The notes under the pieces are model-generated. The model worked only from the letters and a program-made list of their open reading frames with translations, searched no databases and was not told the origin of the DNA. DNA of 64,000 nt from Chitinophaga rhizophila. GTDB lineage: Bacteria; Bacteroidota; Bacteroidia; Chitinophagales; Chitinophagaceae. Shown piece after piece: positions 8,439 to 16,872 of this stretch. Positions within the stretch are counted from its first letter, which is position 1. Every line of letters begins with the position of its first letter. Position numbers and translations under genes: made by a program. Where the stretch lies: NCBI RefSeq assembly GCF_019492185.1, contig NZ_JAICCF010000005.1:186001-250000 (forward strand), read 5' to 3'.

Positions 8439-9305
8439 CTATAGTCTATTCATATACTGGGTAATCTTTATGGCTTCGATGGCCGCTTTCACATCATGTA
8501 CTCTTAGTATATGCGCGCCCTGCTGCAGGGCGATGGTATTGAGTATGGTAGTACCATTGAGGGCTTCTGCAGGCGAACTGTCTAGCAGGCGGTAGATCAT
8601 AGATTTCCTTGACACACCGATCAGCAGGGGGCATTCCAGCATATGAAAAACCTGTAGTCTTTTAAGCAGGGTATAATTATGCGCCATTGTTTTACCGAAG
8701 CCGAATCCGGGGTCGAAGATAATATCATTGATACCCGCTTCCAGGCATTGGGCGCGTTTGCGGATGAAATAGTCGAGCACGTCCTGCACTACATTTTCGT
8801 AGTGGGGCTGTTGTTGCATGTCTGCGGGCGTACCCTGCATATGCATGGCAATGTAGGGTACCTGCAACCGGCCTGCTGTGGGAATCATGTCAGTATCAAG
8901 GTCGCCTGCACTGATATCATTTATAATCGCTGCACCTGCATTAACAGTCTGTTCCGCTACCTTTGCATAGTAAGTGTCTATGGATAGGATAGCCTGCGGA
9001 AAGTGCTCTTTGAGCAATCGTACAGCAGGTAACAGGCGCTCGAGTTCTGTATCTGGTCCTACAGAAACCGATCCGGGACGGGTGCTTTGTGCGCCAATGT
9101 CCAGTATCTGAGCGCCTTCTTCCAGCAACTGGGCGGCTCTCTGAAGGATAAGATCAATATGCTGTGTTCTGCTACCGGCAAAAAACGAGTCTTCCGTGAT
9201 GTTAATAATACCCATCACAACTGGTTTGGACAAGTCTAACAGCTTGCCCTGGCAATTGATCGTGGGATATTCGCCGTTCTTCCCTTCCATAGTATCCATT
9301 TGCAT
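8439..9305 (-). CDS. folP: Dihydropteroate synthase
   Basis: 288 residues from MQMDTMEGKN (9305). A much longer open frame upstream runs into the divergent gene and would put a hydrophobic non-family extension on the protein, so I reject it. It condenses p-aminobenzoate with the dihydropterin pyrophosphate in folate synthesis. Pterin-site motifs: GIINITEDSFFAG (about 32-44), DIGAQSTRPG (69-78), INDISAG, HMQGTP, DPGFGFGK, GVSRKSM and the C-terminal RVHDV. The first loop reads NITEDSFF where NxTPDSF is usual, so Glu replaces Pro. It is followed by cdaA. Confidence 0.94.
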   Translation of the reverse strand: MQMDTMEGKNGEYPTINCQGKLLDLSKPVVMGIINITEDSFFAGSRTQHIDLILQRAAQLLEEGAQILDIGAQSTRPGSVSVGPDTELERLLPAVRLLKEHFPQAILSIDTYYAKVAEQTVNAGAAIINDISAGDLDTDMIPTAGRLQVPYIAMHMQGTPADMQQQPHYENVVQDVLDYFIRKRAQCLEAGINDIIFDPGFGFGKTMAHNYTLLKRLQVFHMLECPLLIGVSRKSMIYRLLDSSPAEALNGTTILNTIALQQGAHILRVHDVKAAIEAIKITQYMNRL

Positions 9306-9325
9306 TTTATTGATTATTTTGCCCA

Positions 9326-9334
9326 GCAAAAATA
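9326..9334 (-). promoter_or_regulatory. -7 promoter element of folP-cdaA
   Basis: The minus strand reads TATTTTTGC, matching TAnnTTTG, 20 bases before the chosen folP start. This supports the short start over the long frame. Confidence 0.5.
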
Positions 9335-9381
9335 GAATAATGTGGTGATCTGCAAGTAAGTATGTCAGCACCGAAAAAAAG

Positions 9382-10476
9382 ATGTCCATGAAATTGCTCC
9401 TGAACCTATTAAGAATTATTGTAGGCGTATTGTTTATCTTCTCCGGTCTGGTCAAAGCAAATGACCCGCTGGGGCTCAGTTATAAGATGGAAGAGTTTTT
9501 TGAAGTGTTGCATATGACCTTCCTCTCTCCCTATTCCCTGGCATATTCTATCATCATGAATGTGCTGGAAATCGCTCTTGGTGCTGCCTTATTATTAGGT
9601 TACAGCATGCGCCTGGTATCGATACTGCTGCTGATTATGATCACTTTCTTTACCTTCCTGACCGGCTATGCATTGTATAGCGGAGAGATCAAAGAATGTG
9701 GCTGTTTCGGTGACTGTATCAAGCTGACTGCTGCACAGACTTTCTGGAAGGATGTGATCCTGCTGGTAATGATACTCATCATCTTCCTGTATAATAAACG
9801 TATCAAGCCTGTGTTCAGCAGGAGACTGACCCTGGGACTGGTCATAGCTTCCATTGCCTTTGCCGGCGGCCTGCAATGGTATACGCTGGAGCATCTGCCT
9901 ATAGTAGACTGCCTGGGTTACAAAGTAGGTAACAACATTCCGGAGAAAATGAAACTGCCGCCAGGTGCACGCCCTGCTGAATATGAGACAGTACTGATCT
10001 ATGCCAAAGATGGCAAAGAGAAAGAGTTTACGGCAGATAACTATCCATGGTCAGACAGTACCTGGGTATATGTAGACCGTCGGGATAAACTGGTTAGAGA
10101 AGCAGTAGGAGAAGCGCCGGTAAAAGATTTCATCCTGACAGATGCAGACGGGGTAAATCAGACCCAGGCTATCCTGGCCGAACCGTCACCGGTATACCTC
10201 TTCCTGGTGAAGAATGTTCATGAAGCCGGAGAGGGCTGGGATGCAAAGATGCATGCACTCCAGGAGCAGATGAAAGCCGGAAAAATTTACATTTACGGTG
10301 TAACCGCTTCCTCAAAAGCAGATATCTCGGCTTTTACCGCTGCGCACGGGTTGCAGTTCCCATTCGTTCAGATGGATGGAACCGCTATTAAAACAGCCGG
10401 CAGAAGTAATCCTTGTCTGATTCTACTGGAAAAAGGTACCATCAAAGGAAAATGGCATTATAACGATATACCATAA
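9382..10476 (+). CDS. DoxX-like membrane protein with C-terminal thioredoxin-like domain (BT_3928 type)
   Basis: 364 residues. Four to five membrane helices occupy residues 1-165, including IIVGVLFIFSGLVKANDPLG, where GxxKxxDP is typical of DoxX/MauE proteins, and the cysteine cluster ECGCFGDC after the third helix. The rest is extracytoplasmic; SPVYLFLVKNVHEAGEGWD to FVQMDGTAIKTAGRSNPCLILL looks thioredoxin/AhpC-like without a CxxC. From memory this is the conserved Bacteroidota BT_3928 family, of unknown function and probably redox related. Start at 9382 or at the Met two codons later. Six bases separate it from the permease gene, so the two form an operon. Confidence 0.82.
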   Translation: MSMKLLLNLLRIIVGVLFIFSGLVKANDPLGLSYKMEEFFEVLHMTFLSPYSLAYSIIMNVLEIALGAALLLGYSMRLVSILLLIMITFFTFLTGYALYSGEIKECGCFGDCIKLTAAQTFWKDVILLVMILIIFLYNKRIKPVFSRRLTLGLVIASIAFAGGLQWYTLEHLPIVDCLGYKVGNNIPEKMKLPPGARPAEYETVLIYAKDGKEKEFTADNYPWSDSTWVYVDRRDKLVREAVGEAPVKDFILTDADGVNQTQAILAEPSPVYLFLVKNVHEAGEGWDAKMHALQEQMKAGKIYIYGVTASSKADISAFTAAHGLQFPFVQMDGTAIKTAGRSNPCLILLEKGTIKGKWHYNDIP

Positions 10477-10481
10477 ACCGC

Positions 10482-11534
10482 ATGTTCAGATTTCTGCTGC
10501 GTAAACTCAGTTATGGCATACTGGTACTGTTTGGAGTAGTAGTACTTGTATTCTTCCTGTTCAACGTACTGCCGGGCGATCCGGCCAGGTTGACGCTGGG
10601 ACAGCGCGCAGATGTGACTTCGCTGGAAAATGTAAGAAAGGAACTGCACCTGGATCAACCACTACCGGTGCAGTTCCTTTTGTATGTAAATGACCTCTCA
10701 CCGATAGCAGTACATTCGGTTGAAGAAGCAACAACATCCCTGAATTACCTGAAGCTGGCCGCTTTACCCGCAGACAGGCTGCTGGTATTGAAGACGCCTT
10801 ATCTGCGCCGCTCTTACCAGGGGAAAAAGGATGTATGGGAAATACTGACAGAAGCATTACCTGGCACGCTCACCCTTGCTGTTGCCGCTATGTTGTTTGC
10901 CACAGTGGCCGGTATTGCACTGGGCGTATTATCCGCAGTAAAACAGAATACCTGGATGGACACAGGGGCTGTATTTGCGAGTGTAGTCGGTATTTCTGCA
11001 CCTTCCTTCTTTATGGGGATTGTCATCGCATACCTGTTCGGTTTTGTGTTCAGCGAGTATACCGGTCTGCATATGACGGGTAGTCTGTATGAAACCGACG
11101 CATTTGCAGGCCGTACACTTAACCTGCGCAACCTGGTGTTGCCAGCTATAACATTGGGTATCCGTCCGCTGGCTATCATTGTACAACTGACGCGGAGCGC
11201 TATGCTGGACGTGTTGCACCAGGACTATATCCGCACTGCCTATGCCAAAGGATTGCCCAAACGGATAGTTGTATTCAGACATGCGCTACGTAATGCGCTT
11301 AACCCTGTTATCACAGCCATTACGGGCTGGTTTGCAGAGTTGCTTGCCGGGGCGTTCTTTGTAGAATATATCTTCGGATGGAAAGGGATTGGCAAAATTA
11401 CAGTGGATGCCCTGGAAAAGTTTGACTTCCCCGTACTGATGGGATCTGTATTATTTACAGCAGGCATATTTGTGATCATTAACTTGCTGGCCGACCTCCT
11501 ATATACCATTGTAGATCCACGTATAAAGTTGTAA
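10482..11534 (+). CDS. Orphan ABC transporter permease, OppB/DppB type
   Basis: 350 residues. The N-terminus MFRFLLRKLSYGILVLFGVVVLVFFLFNVLPGDPAR is the classic first helix of OppB/DppB permeases. Residues about 120-345 hold five more helices and the EAA loop (DYIRTAYAKGLPKRIVVFRHALRNAL, about 247-272), which contacts the ATPase. A stretch of about 80 residues between helix 1 and the core is periplasmic. The family imports peptides or nickel with OppC, two ATPases and a binding protein. None of those is next to it, so its partners must be elsewhere. It is cotranscribed with the DoxX-like gene. Confidence 0.88.
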   Translation: MFRFLLRKLSYGILVLFGVVVLVFFLFNVLPGDPARLTLGQRADVTSLENVRKELHLDQPLPVQFLLYVNDLSPIAVHSVEEATTSLNYLKLAALPADRLLVLKTPYLRRSYQGKKDVWEILTEALPGTLTLAVAAMLFATVAGIALGVLSAVKQNTWMDTGAVFASVVGISAPSFFMGIVIAYLFGFVFSEYTGLHMTGSLYETDAFAGRTLNLRNLVLPAITLGIRPLAIIVQLTRSAMLDVLHQDYIRTAYAKGLPKRIVVFRHALRNALNPVITAITGWFAELLAGAFFVEYIFGWKGIGKITVDALEKFDFPVLMGSVLFTAGIFVIINLLADLLYTIVDPRIKL

Positions 11535-11715
11535 CCACTTCATTATTATTAGGTTAGTATTATCTCAAAAAAAGTTTTCCTTTTTCTGTAACAAAGTATT
11601 TTACCAGTCGTCTTCTTTATGTAAACGCCCTGTAGCATCCCGGATGGAAGGAGAGTGGATCGGAATCGGAAGCAGCAACGGTATACTGTAACTTAGCACA
11701 AGGAATCTGTTTTAT

Positions 11716-12231
11716 ATGTCTTTATCAATCTTTCTCTCCCAGGTAGTTCCCGTCAGGCAGAAGCTGTACCGCTTTGCCTACAGGTTACTGGAAAACGAGG
11801 ATGATGCGATGGATGTAACACAGGATGCCCTGCTAAAAGTATGGCAGCAACAGGAGAAGATGTCTGACCTGCAGAACATGGAAGCATGGTGTATGCGGAT
11901 TGTACGTAACCTGGCGCTGGATAAACTGAAAGCGAGGAAATACAGACGTGCGGAAGACCTGGACAAAGCAACAGCGTTACCGGCTGTACACCAGGAAAGT
12001 CCGCATACCGTTGCAGAAAAGCAGGACGTGATGAACAGGGTGCATCGTATTATCGGTGCATTGCCTGAGAAATACCGTACTATTATACAATTAAGAGATA
12101 TCGAAGGATACAGTTACCAGGAAATAGCCGATGCACTGGCTATTGAGTTGAGTGAGGTGAAGATCAATCTTCACCGGGCGAGGAAAACGGTACGTGAACA
12201 ATTACAAAAACTGCAAGTGTATGGAGTTTAA
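11716..12231 (+). CDS. ECF-type RNA polymerase sigma factor
   Basis: 171 residues. Sigma region 2 covers about 10-78 (LYRFAYRLLENEDDAMDVTQDALLKVWQQ, then MEAWCMRIVRNLALDKLKARK), binding the -10 element and core enzyme. Region 4 covers about 110-165 (IGALPEKYRTIIQLRDIEGYSYQEIADALAIELSEVKINLHRARKTV), the -35-binding helix-turn-helix. The next gene overlaps its end and encodes a membrane protein with an acidic N-terminus, the usual place of an anti-sigma factor. Two DUF4252 genes follow, as is common in Bacteroidota. Confidence 0.92.
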   Translation: MSLSIFLSQVVPVRQKLYRFAYRLLENEDDAMDVTQDALLKVWQQQEKMSDLQNMEAWCMRIVRNLALDKLKARKYRRAEDLDKATALPAVHQESPHTVAEKQDVMNRVHRIIGALPEKYRTIIQLRDIEGYSYQEIADALAIELSEVKINLHRARKTVREQLQKLQVYGV

Positions 12232-12727
12232 CAAGGTCAGGGAACTATTAGACCGTTACTGGGATGGAGCTTCCACATTGGAAGAAGAAGAAGCGCTGCG
12301 TGTTTTTTTCAATACAGAGCGGGATGATCTGCCTGCTGATCTGAAAGATGTACAGCCACTGTTTGGCTACTTCGCTGCAGAAGCAGATATTCCTGAACCT
12401 GTATTCCCTGATATTGAATTGCTGATCGCACAATCACAGCCGCAGGGCGTCGTGAGAACAATGGCATGGCATCACTGGATGAAATATGCCGCTGTAGTAC
12501 TGATGGCTGTAGGAATTGGCTACGCCGCCCAACGCTTTGAGAGCAGGCATGAGCAGGTGCTGGCAGAAAGAAGTATCGAGGCCGATACTTATGATGATCC
12601 TGAAGAGGCATTTGCCATGACACAGAAAGCGCTGGCACTGCTATCTCGCAATCTCAACAAAGGTACATCGCAGGTACAGAAGCTGTCTTACTTCAATGAA
12701 GCGACAGACAAGCTCAAAGCAAACTAA
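12221..12727 (+). CDS. Putative anti-sigma factor, single-pass membrane protein
   Basis: 168 residues from MEFNKVRELLDRYWDGASTLEEEEALRVFF, overlapping the sigma gene by 11 bases; a start nine codons earlier is possible. The N-terminal helix pair, with WDGxSTLEEExxLRxFF, is typical of Bacteroidota anti-sigma-like partners that lack the zinc motif. One membrane segment (about 93-111, MKYAAVVLMAVGIGYAAQ) is followed by a C-terminal part ending FNEATDKLKAN. The function is inferred from overlap with the sigma gene, not from a recognised catalytic motif. Confidence 0.7.
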   Translation: MEFNKVRELLDRYWDGASTLEEEEALRVFFNTERDDLPADLKDVQPLFGYFAAEADIPEPVFPDIELLIAQSQPQGVVRTMAWHHWMKYAAVVLMAVGIGYAAQRFESRHEQVLAERSIEADTYDDPEEAFAMTQKALALLSRNLNKGTSQVQKLSYFNEATDKLKAN

Positions 12728-12765
12728 TACCGGCCATTCTAATAATCTGATATAAAAAAAAACTT

Positions 12766-13287
12766 ATGAAACGCTTTTTGTTATTGGCGCTGTTGTTGAC
12801 AGTAGCCGGTTTGCAACTCTTTGCCCAGCAGGGTAGTGGTATTGATCGTTTTTTTGAGAAGTATGAGAACGATCAGAGCTTTACGCTGATCAGCGTAACA
12901 CCAAAGATGTTCAGTATGTTCAGCAAGCTGGATATACATTCTATGGAAGGAAAACAGTTCATGCAGATTGTAAAAAAGATCCGCGGATTACGTATCCTTG
13001 CCAGAGAAAATGCCAAAGGCGGGAACGCCTTATTCAAAGAAGCGTCAGCAATGCTCAACAAAGAATTTGAAGAGCTGATGACTGTTCGCGATGGAAAAGA
13101 CGATCTTCGTTTCCTGGTAAAAGAGAATGCCAAAGGTAATATTGCCGAGCTAATCATGCTGGTAGGCAGCGACGCTGAGTTTCTTGCTATGAGCCTGATA
13201 GGAGATATCGACCTGAACGAGATCAGTCAGCTGGCCAATAGCATGAATATAAACGGTTTTGATAAACTGCAGCACGTCAAGAAATAA
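12766..13287 (+). CDS. DUF4252 domain protein (first of two)
   Basis: 173 residues with a Sec signal peptide (MKRFLLLALLLTVAGLQLFAQ). The mature part begins GIDRFFEKYENDQSFTLISVTPKMFSMFS, which is the DUF4252 signature, and continues with IRGLRILARENAKGG and LRFLVKENAKGNIAELIMLVGSDAEFLAMSLIGDIDLNEI. The family is found in Bacteroidota behind ECF sigma operons and its biochemical role is unknown. It is probably periplasmic and is read from the sigma operon. Confidence 0.87.
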   Translation: MKRFLLLALLLTVAGLQLFAQQGSGIDRFFEKYENDQSFTLISVTPKMFSMFSKLDIHSMEGKQFMQIVKKIRGLRILARENAKGGNALFKEASAMLNKEFEELMTVRDGKDDLRFLVKENAKGNIAELIMLVGSDAEFLAMSLIGDIDLNEISQLANSMNINGFDKLQHVKK

Positions 13288-13320
13288 CCTATTTAAATCA
13301 CCACAGATCAATTCATCATT

Positions 13321-13830
13321 ATGAAATTCCTTCCTATTCTTGTAGCATCGCTTTTACTGGCAATTAGTCCGGCCATCGCGCAGAAAAAATCACTTCGTAA
13401 GTTCTATCGTGAGTACCGTGGAGAGATGGATGGCATCCGTATCGGTGTAGGAATAGTGCCCCTTAAACTTGCCAGCTGGATTATTCCGCGCAGCGTTATG
13501 GAAGAAGAGGGAGTGCCATTGAAAAAGATCCTGGGGAAAGTGCGTAAGATAAAAGTGTACGCGCTGGAGGCCGACGGCGTGTCTCCGATTGATAAAGCAG
13601 CAATACAAAGGCTTAAACAGACGTTGATTGATAAAGACGGGTTTGAGCCACTGGTGGAGGTGCGGGAACAAACAGCTAATGTATACCTGCTTAACAAAGG
13701 TGCAGACGACGAGTTAGGGAATGTGGTGATCCTGGTACAGGATGAAGGAGAGTTTGTAATGGTGAATCTTCGCACCACGCTGCATATAAATGATGTGAAT
13801 ATGCTGATAAAGGGATTTGCTAAAAATTGA
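13321..13830 (+). CDS. DUF4252 domain protein (second, divergent copy)
   Basis: 169 residues with signal peptide MKFLPILVASLLLAISPAIAQ. It shares the layout of its upstream neighbour: KFYREYRGEMDGIRIGVGIVPLKLASWI, VRKIKVYALEA, VYLLNKGADDELGNVVILVQDEGEFVMVNLRTTLHINDVNMLI. Sequence identity to the first copy is low, so this is an old duplication with likely different partners. It is the last gene of the sigma operon and is followed by a strong terminator. Confidence 0.82.
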   Translation: MKFLPILVASLLLAISPAIAQKKSLRKFYREYRGEMDGIRIGVGIVPLKLASWIIPRSVMEEEGVPLKKILGKVRKIKVYALEADGVSPIDKAAIQRLKQTLIDKDGFEPLVEVREQTANVYLLNKGADDELGNVVILVQDEGEFVMVNLRTTLHINDVNMLIKGFAKN

Positions 13831-13849
13831 TCCATCTGTGATATATCTG

Positions 13850-13881
13850 AAAAAGCCAGTCTGCGTCAGACTGGCTTTTTT
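13850..13881 (+). terminator. Terminator ending the sigma/DUF4252 operon
   Basis: AAAAGCCAGTCTG pairs with CAGACTGGCTTTT, followed by T. It also lies six bases past the stop of the convergent protease gene and can work in both directions. Confidence 0.9.
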
Positions 13882-13887
13882 TATTTG

Positions 13888-15033
13888 TCAGGCACCCATC
13901 AGGTCATCCTGTTTTTCAGTGACAGCTTTCTGTCTTAGTATTAGTTCTTTGAAACGGCCTTCATCGAGTACGGTATCTTCCTGACCAAAGTGACGGATCA
14001 GGTAATAGCGGTCGTTTTGTCTGCCTTCTGTTCTTAGCCAGAGCGCTTCCAGGTTTAGTGCCGGGAACTTTAATACGCTCATTTCGCCTTCTATTTCTTT
14101 TTCCTGCAGACTGGATTTGATTTTCTCCATACCGTTTTCAATACGGTTCAGGTAATCATCATCCGTGCTTACCTGTAGTACCTGCGGATCTTCTTCTGTA
14201 GTGGCCAGATCATAAAGTGCAATCGGTTTTTTCTGATCGAGTTCTATCACACGTAGTGATGCAGGTCTTTCAGGTACCACGATATCTTTATCGATGTCGG
14301 TAAGTCCTACCACATAGGCATGATGGGCGAAGCTCAGTTCTAGTTCCGCAGCGCTTTTGTCGGCTTTGATATCCGGACGTTGTAAGCGGATGAGCGGACG
14401 TATATCAGGGATAGGTTTGAGCAGTTCCGTTTTGAATACGAGGTCTTTGATCCACATAAAGTAAAAGTGTTTTTTCGTGATGTAACTGTGCGTCCATGAG
14501 CCGCTGCCCTGGTAGTTAGTGGAGAACTGACTAACGGTGAGTACACTTTTTCCGTAGATAGGGTCGTCGATATGGAAGTATTTCGTGCTTAATACTTTTG
14601 ACACACCGTAGATGACCATAAAGTGTCCGCCACCACCAGACCAGCCGATACGCGTGCCTACAACGAGGCCTGCATCTATCTGTTCTTTAACGGCTTCCCA
14701 GCTAAGGGTACCGCTTTTCATTTCTACAAAGTTTTTGGTGCGGGTGAGGGCCTTATTGAGGTACCAGGGTACATTACAAGGGCCTGGAACGGGTGATGTA
14801 CAGCAGGTTTGTCCGAGTTCAGAAGACGCGATCTTACATTGTGTCCATGGGTTCAGCAATGCAGAGTAAAAGAAGGAAACGCTTTTGGAAGTAGCGGCCC
14901 AGCACCAGTTGGACTGCGTTTGAGCTTCCATATTGAAGTTAAGAACGGTGCTGGAATAGAATCTGTCCCAGATAGCCAGTTCCCGTACGAAAGGTTTTTG
15001 AATAACCTGTTCCTGAAGATTGGTGAATTTCAT
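13888..15033 (-). CDS. Papain-like cysteine protease (AvrRpt2/C70-like) with C-terminal extension
   Basis: 381 residues with no signal peptide. Residues about 35-180 look like a papain-like AvrRpt2 (C70) or C39_2-type domain. QTQSNWCWAATSKSV carries the nucleophile Cys44 with the NWCWAA box of that family. GGGGHFMVIYGV carries the likely catalytic His137, followed by FHIDDPIYG with Asp156/157. Several extra cysteines (QTCCTSPVPGPC) lie between them. Residues 190-381 have no recognised domain; they are charged and include a helical run (MEKIKSSLQEKEIEGEMS). The substrate is unknown. Confidence 0.75.
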   Translation of the reverse strand: MKFTNLQEQVIQKPFVRELAIWDRFYSSTVLNFNMEAQTQSNWCWAATSKSVSFFYSALLNPWTQCKIASSELGQTCCTSPVPGPCNVPWYLNKALTRTKNFVEMKSGTLSWEAVKEQIDAGLVVGTRIGWSGGGGHFMVIYGVSKVLSTKYFHIDDPIYGKSVLTVSQFSTNYQGSGSWTHSYITKKHFYFMWIKDLVFKTELLKPIPDIRPLIRLQRPDIKADKSAAELELSFAHHAYVVGLTDIDKDIVVPERPASLRVIELDQKKPIALYDLATTEEDPQVLQVSTDDDYLNRIENGMEKIKSSLQEKEIEGEMSVLKFPALNLEALWLRTEGRQNDRYYLIRHFGQEDTVLDEGRFKELILRQKAVTEKQDDLMGA

Positions 15034-15240
15034 GACGTAAACAATTGGGGGTTAAAAAATTCAATAACGTATAATGGGGTTGTGAGTACAAAATTACCGG
15101 CTTCCTTTCTTTCTGAAAAGCGTACATATACCTGATTTGTATGAGTAGTTATGCTACGTATGCTTTGTGGTGGTGCAGTCGGGGTTGCTGTGTTTTTGTG
15201 CGTAGGGTTTGGCAGGCTTAATTGAGTTATTATAACAAAA

Positions 15241-15270
15241 ACAGGGTGTACTGTATATAGTACACCCTGT
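15241..15270 (-). terminator. Terminator of the recF-DUF721 unit
   Basis: ACAGGGTGTACT pairs perfectly with AGTACACCCTGT; on the minus strand it is followed by TTTTTGTTAT. It lies 24 bases past the DUF721 stop. Confidence 0.85.
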
Positions 15271-15293
15271 TAATTATATGAATCAGGTAATAG

Positions 15294-15581
15294 TTATCGT
15301 ACGATGACTTCTCTTACTACCGGCTCACCAAGCATTTCATTTACCAGCTTGATAATACGGTCTTTTGAGTAGCTGAGTTCCTGTTTAAGAGGAGCAACAG
15401 TTGTAGCGATATGCAGTCTGCCATCAATCAGCTGTAGGTTTTCAGTATAACGGGAAATAGTTCGTCCCATCAGCTGTTCCCAGTTCTCTTGTATGCGCAC
15501 TTCGGTCAGCCTCGGTTTGAGCCGGCTTTTTGACATAAAATCTTTCAGTGCATCCTCCATTGATGTAATTCCGTAACGCAT
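15294..15581 (-). CDS. DUF721 (DciA-like) protein
   Basis: 95 residues. The pattern IQENWEQLMGRTISRYTENLQLIDGRLHIATTVAPLKQELSYSKDRIIKLVNEMLG is the DUF721 fold. In many bacteria this family includes DciA, the helicase operator that loads DnaB. It lies 27 bases downstream of recF, an arrangement widespread in Bacteroidota and consistent with replication or repair. The start could also be the Met at residue 8. Confidence 0.85.
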   Translation of the reverse strand: MRYGITSMEDALKDFMSKSRLKPRLTEVRIQENWEQLMGRTISRYTENLQLIDGRLHIATTVAPLKQELSYSKDRIIKLVNEMLGEPVVREVIVR

Positions 15582-15608
15582 GCCGCAAAGATACGTATTT
15601 CAAGGTTA

Positions 15609-16688
15609 CTACATCTCGACTAATTGAAAGTTATCTTCATTTTCTTTAAATGCTTCCCTGATCCTGGAGGCATGCGTATCAGTAATGAATACCTGGCCGT
15701 AGACGGGGCTGCTGACAAGGTTAATTAACCTGCCGACCCTATCCTGATCAAGTTTTTCAAATACATCATCCAGCAGCAGGAGTGGGGGGAACTGCTTATG
15801 GGCCTTAATGACTTCAAACTGTGCGAGTTTGAGTGCAAAAAGGAAGCTTTTGCGTTGACCTTGTGAGGCGCTGGTTTTCATGGCATGGTCATCCAGCAGG
15901 AACAGGAGGTCATCTTTATGAATACCACCGGTAGTACGTTGCAACATCATATCCTTATAACGGTTAGCGGCAAGCATTTCGGTGAAGGTCTGGTCATGAA
16001 GGCCGGACTGGTATTGAATACTTACGGTTTCATGTTTTCCCGCAAGGTAATCATACAGTTGTTGTACCTGCTGGATAAAGCCGGGCAGAAAGGCACGTCT
16101 CCATTCAAACACCGGAGTACCATGGTATACCAGTTGTTCGTCAAATACGTCGAGCAGTGTATCCTGGTTACCACCCTGGCCGTTCATGGATTTGAGCAGG
16201 GTGTTTTTTTGCTGTAATATTTTCTGATAGGTGATGAGGTGTTCAAGATAGCCCGGGTGCAGCTGACAAAGCAGTGCGTCCAGCCATTTACGGCGTTCTT
16301 CGCTGCCGCCCAGGATGATTTCAGCATCATCAGGGGCGATCATAACAGCGGGATAGCGGCCGATATGCTGGGAGAAGCGGTCATATTGTTCGTCATTGAG
16401 GGCAATTTCCTTTTTACCATCTTTAAGTGTGCATACGATATGGCCTTCATGCCCTTCCCTGTCTATAATACCTTCGAGGCGGAACCCGTTGGTCTGATAC
16501 TGGGTATTCTGGGCTTCGCTGCTGGTGAAGTAGCTTTTGGTAAAGCATATATAATAAATAGCGTCGAGCAGATTGGTTTTGCCGGAGCCGTTGCGGCCGG
16601 TGATACCAACGATGCGTTTATGGAAGGTGAAACTTTTTCCTGTATAATTTTTAAACTGGACGAGTGATATCTTTCTGAGCGACAGCAA
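15609..16688 (-). CDS. recF: DNA replication and repair protein RecF
   Basis: 359 residues, the usual length. An SMC-like ABC ATPase that binds ssDNA-dsDNA junctions and helps RecOR load RecA. Walker A is GRNGSGKTN (31-39), the ABC signature is SASQGQRKSFLFALKLAQ, and Walker B is PPLLLLDDVFEKLD. MLSLRKISLVQFKNY is the typical RecF start and VFITDTHASR fits the H-loop region. It leads a two-gene unit with DUF721. Confidence 0.95.
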   Translation of the reverse strand: MLSLRKISLVQFKNYTGKSFTFHKRIVGITGRNGSGKTNLLDAIYYICFTKSYFTSSEAQNTQYQTNGFRLEGIIDREGHEGHIVCTLKDGKKEIALNDEQYDRFSQHIGRYPAVMIAPDDAEIILGGSEERRKWLDALLCQLHPGYLEHLITYQKILQQKNTLLKSMNGQGGNQDTLLDVFDEQLVYHGTPVFEWRRAFLPGFIQQVQQLYDYLAGKHETVSIQYQSGLHDQTFTEMLAANRYKDMMLQRTTGGIHKDDLLFLLDDHAMKTSASQGQRKSFLFALKLAQFEVIKAHKQFPPLLLLDDVFEKLDQDRVGRLINLVSSPVYGQVFITDTHASRIREAFKENEDNFQLVEM

Positions 16689-16846
16689 AATTAAACTTCT
16701 GATTATCAGTTATGAATTAAAAATAAATTTACCGTAATCCGTGCTGGGTCCGGGAAAGACTGGAAATCAGCCCATCCTGAATAGCTGTTTGGAGGCAGTA
16801 GTTTCCGGCAAAGTTGCAAAGTATTTAGTTTTTAGGATTTTCCTGT

Positions 16847-16855
16847 TATATTTGC
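16847..16855 (+). promoter_or_regulatory. -7 promoter element of pdhA
   Basis: TATATTTGC is a full TAnnTTTG match, 17 bases upstream of the GTG start at 16873, so the mRNA leader would be very short. Confidence 0.6.
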
Positions 16856-16872
16856 GGACAAATTAAGAAACA

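Noticed and set aside
8439..9455. Longer folP start at 9455
   Set aside because: It would overlap the divergent DoxX-like gene by 74 bases and add a hydrophobic stretch absent from the family; a -7 element at 9326 fits the start at 9305.
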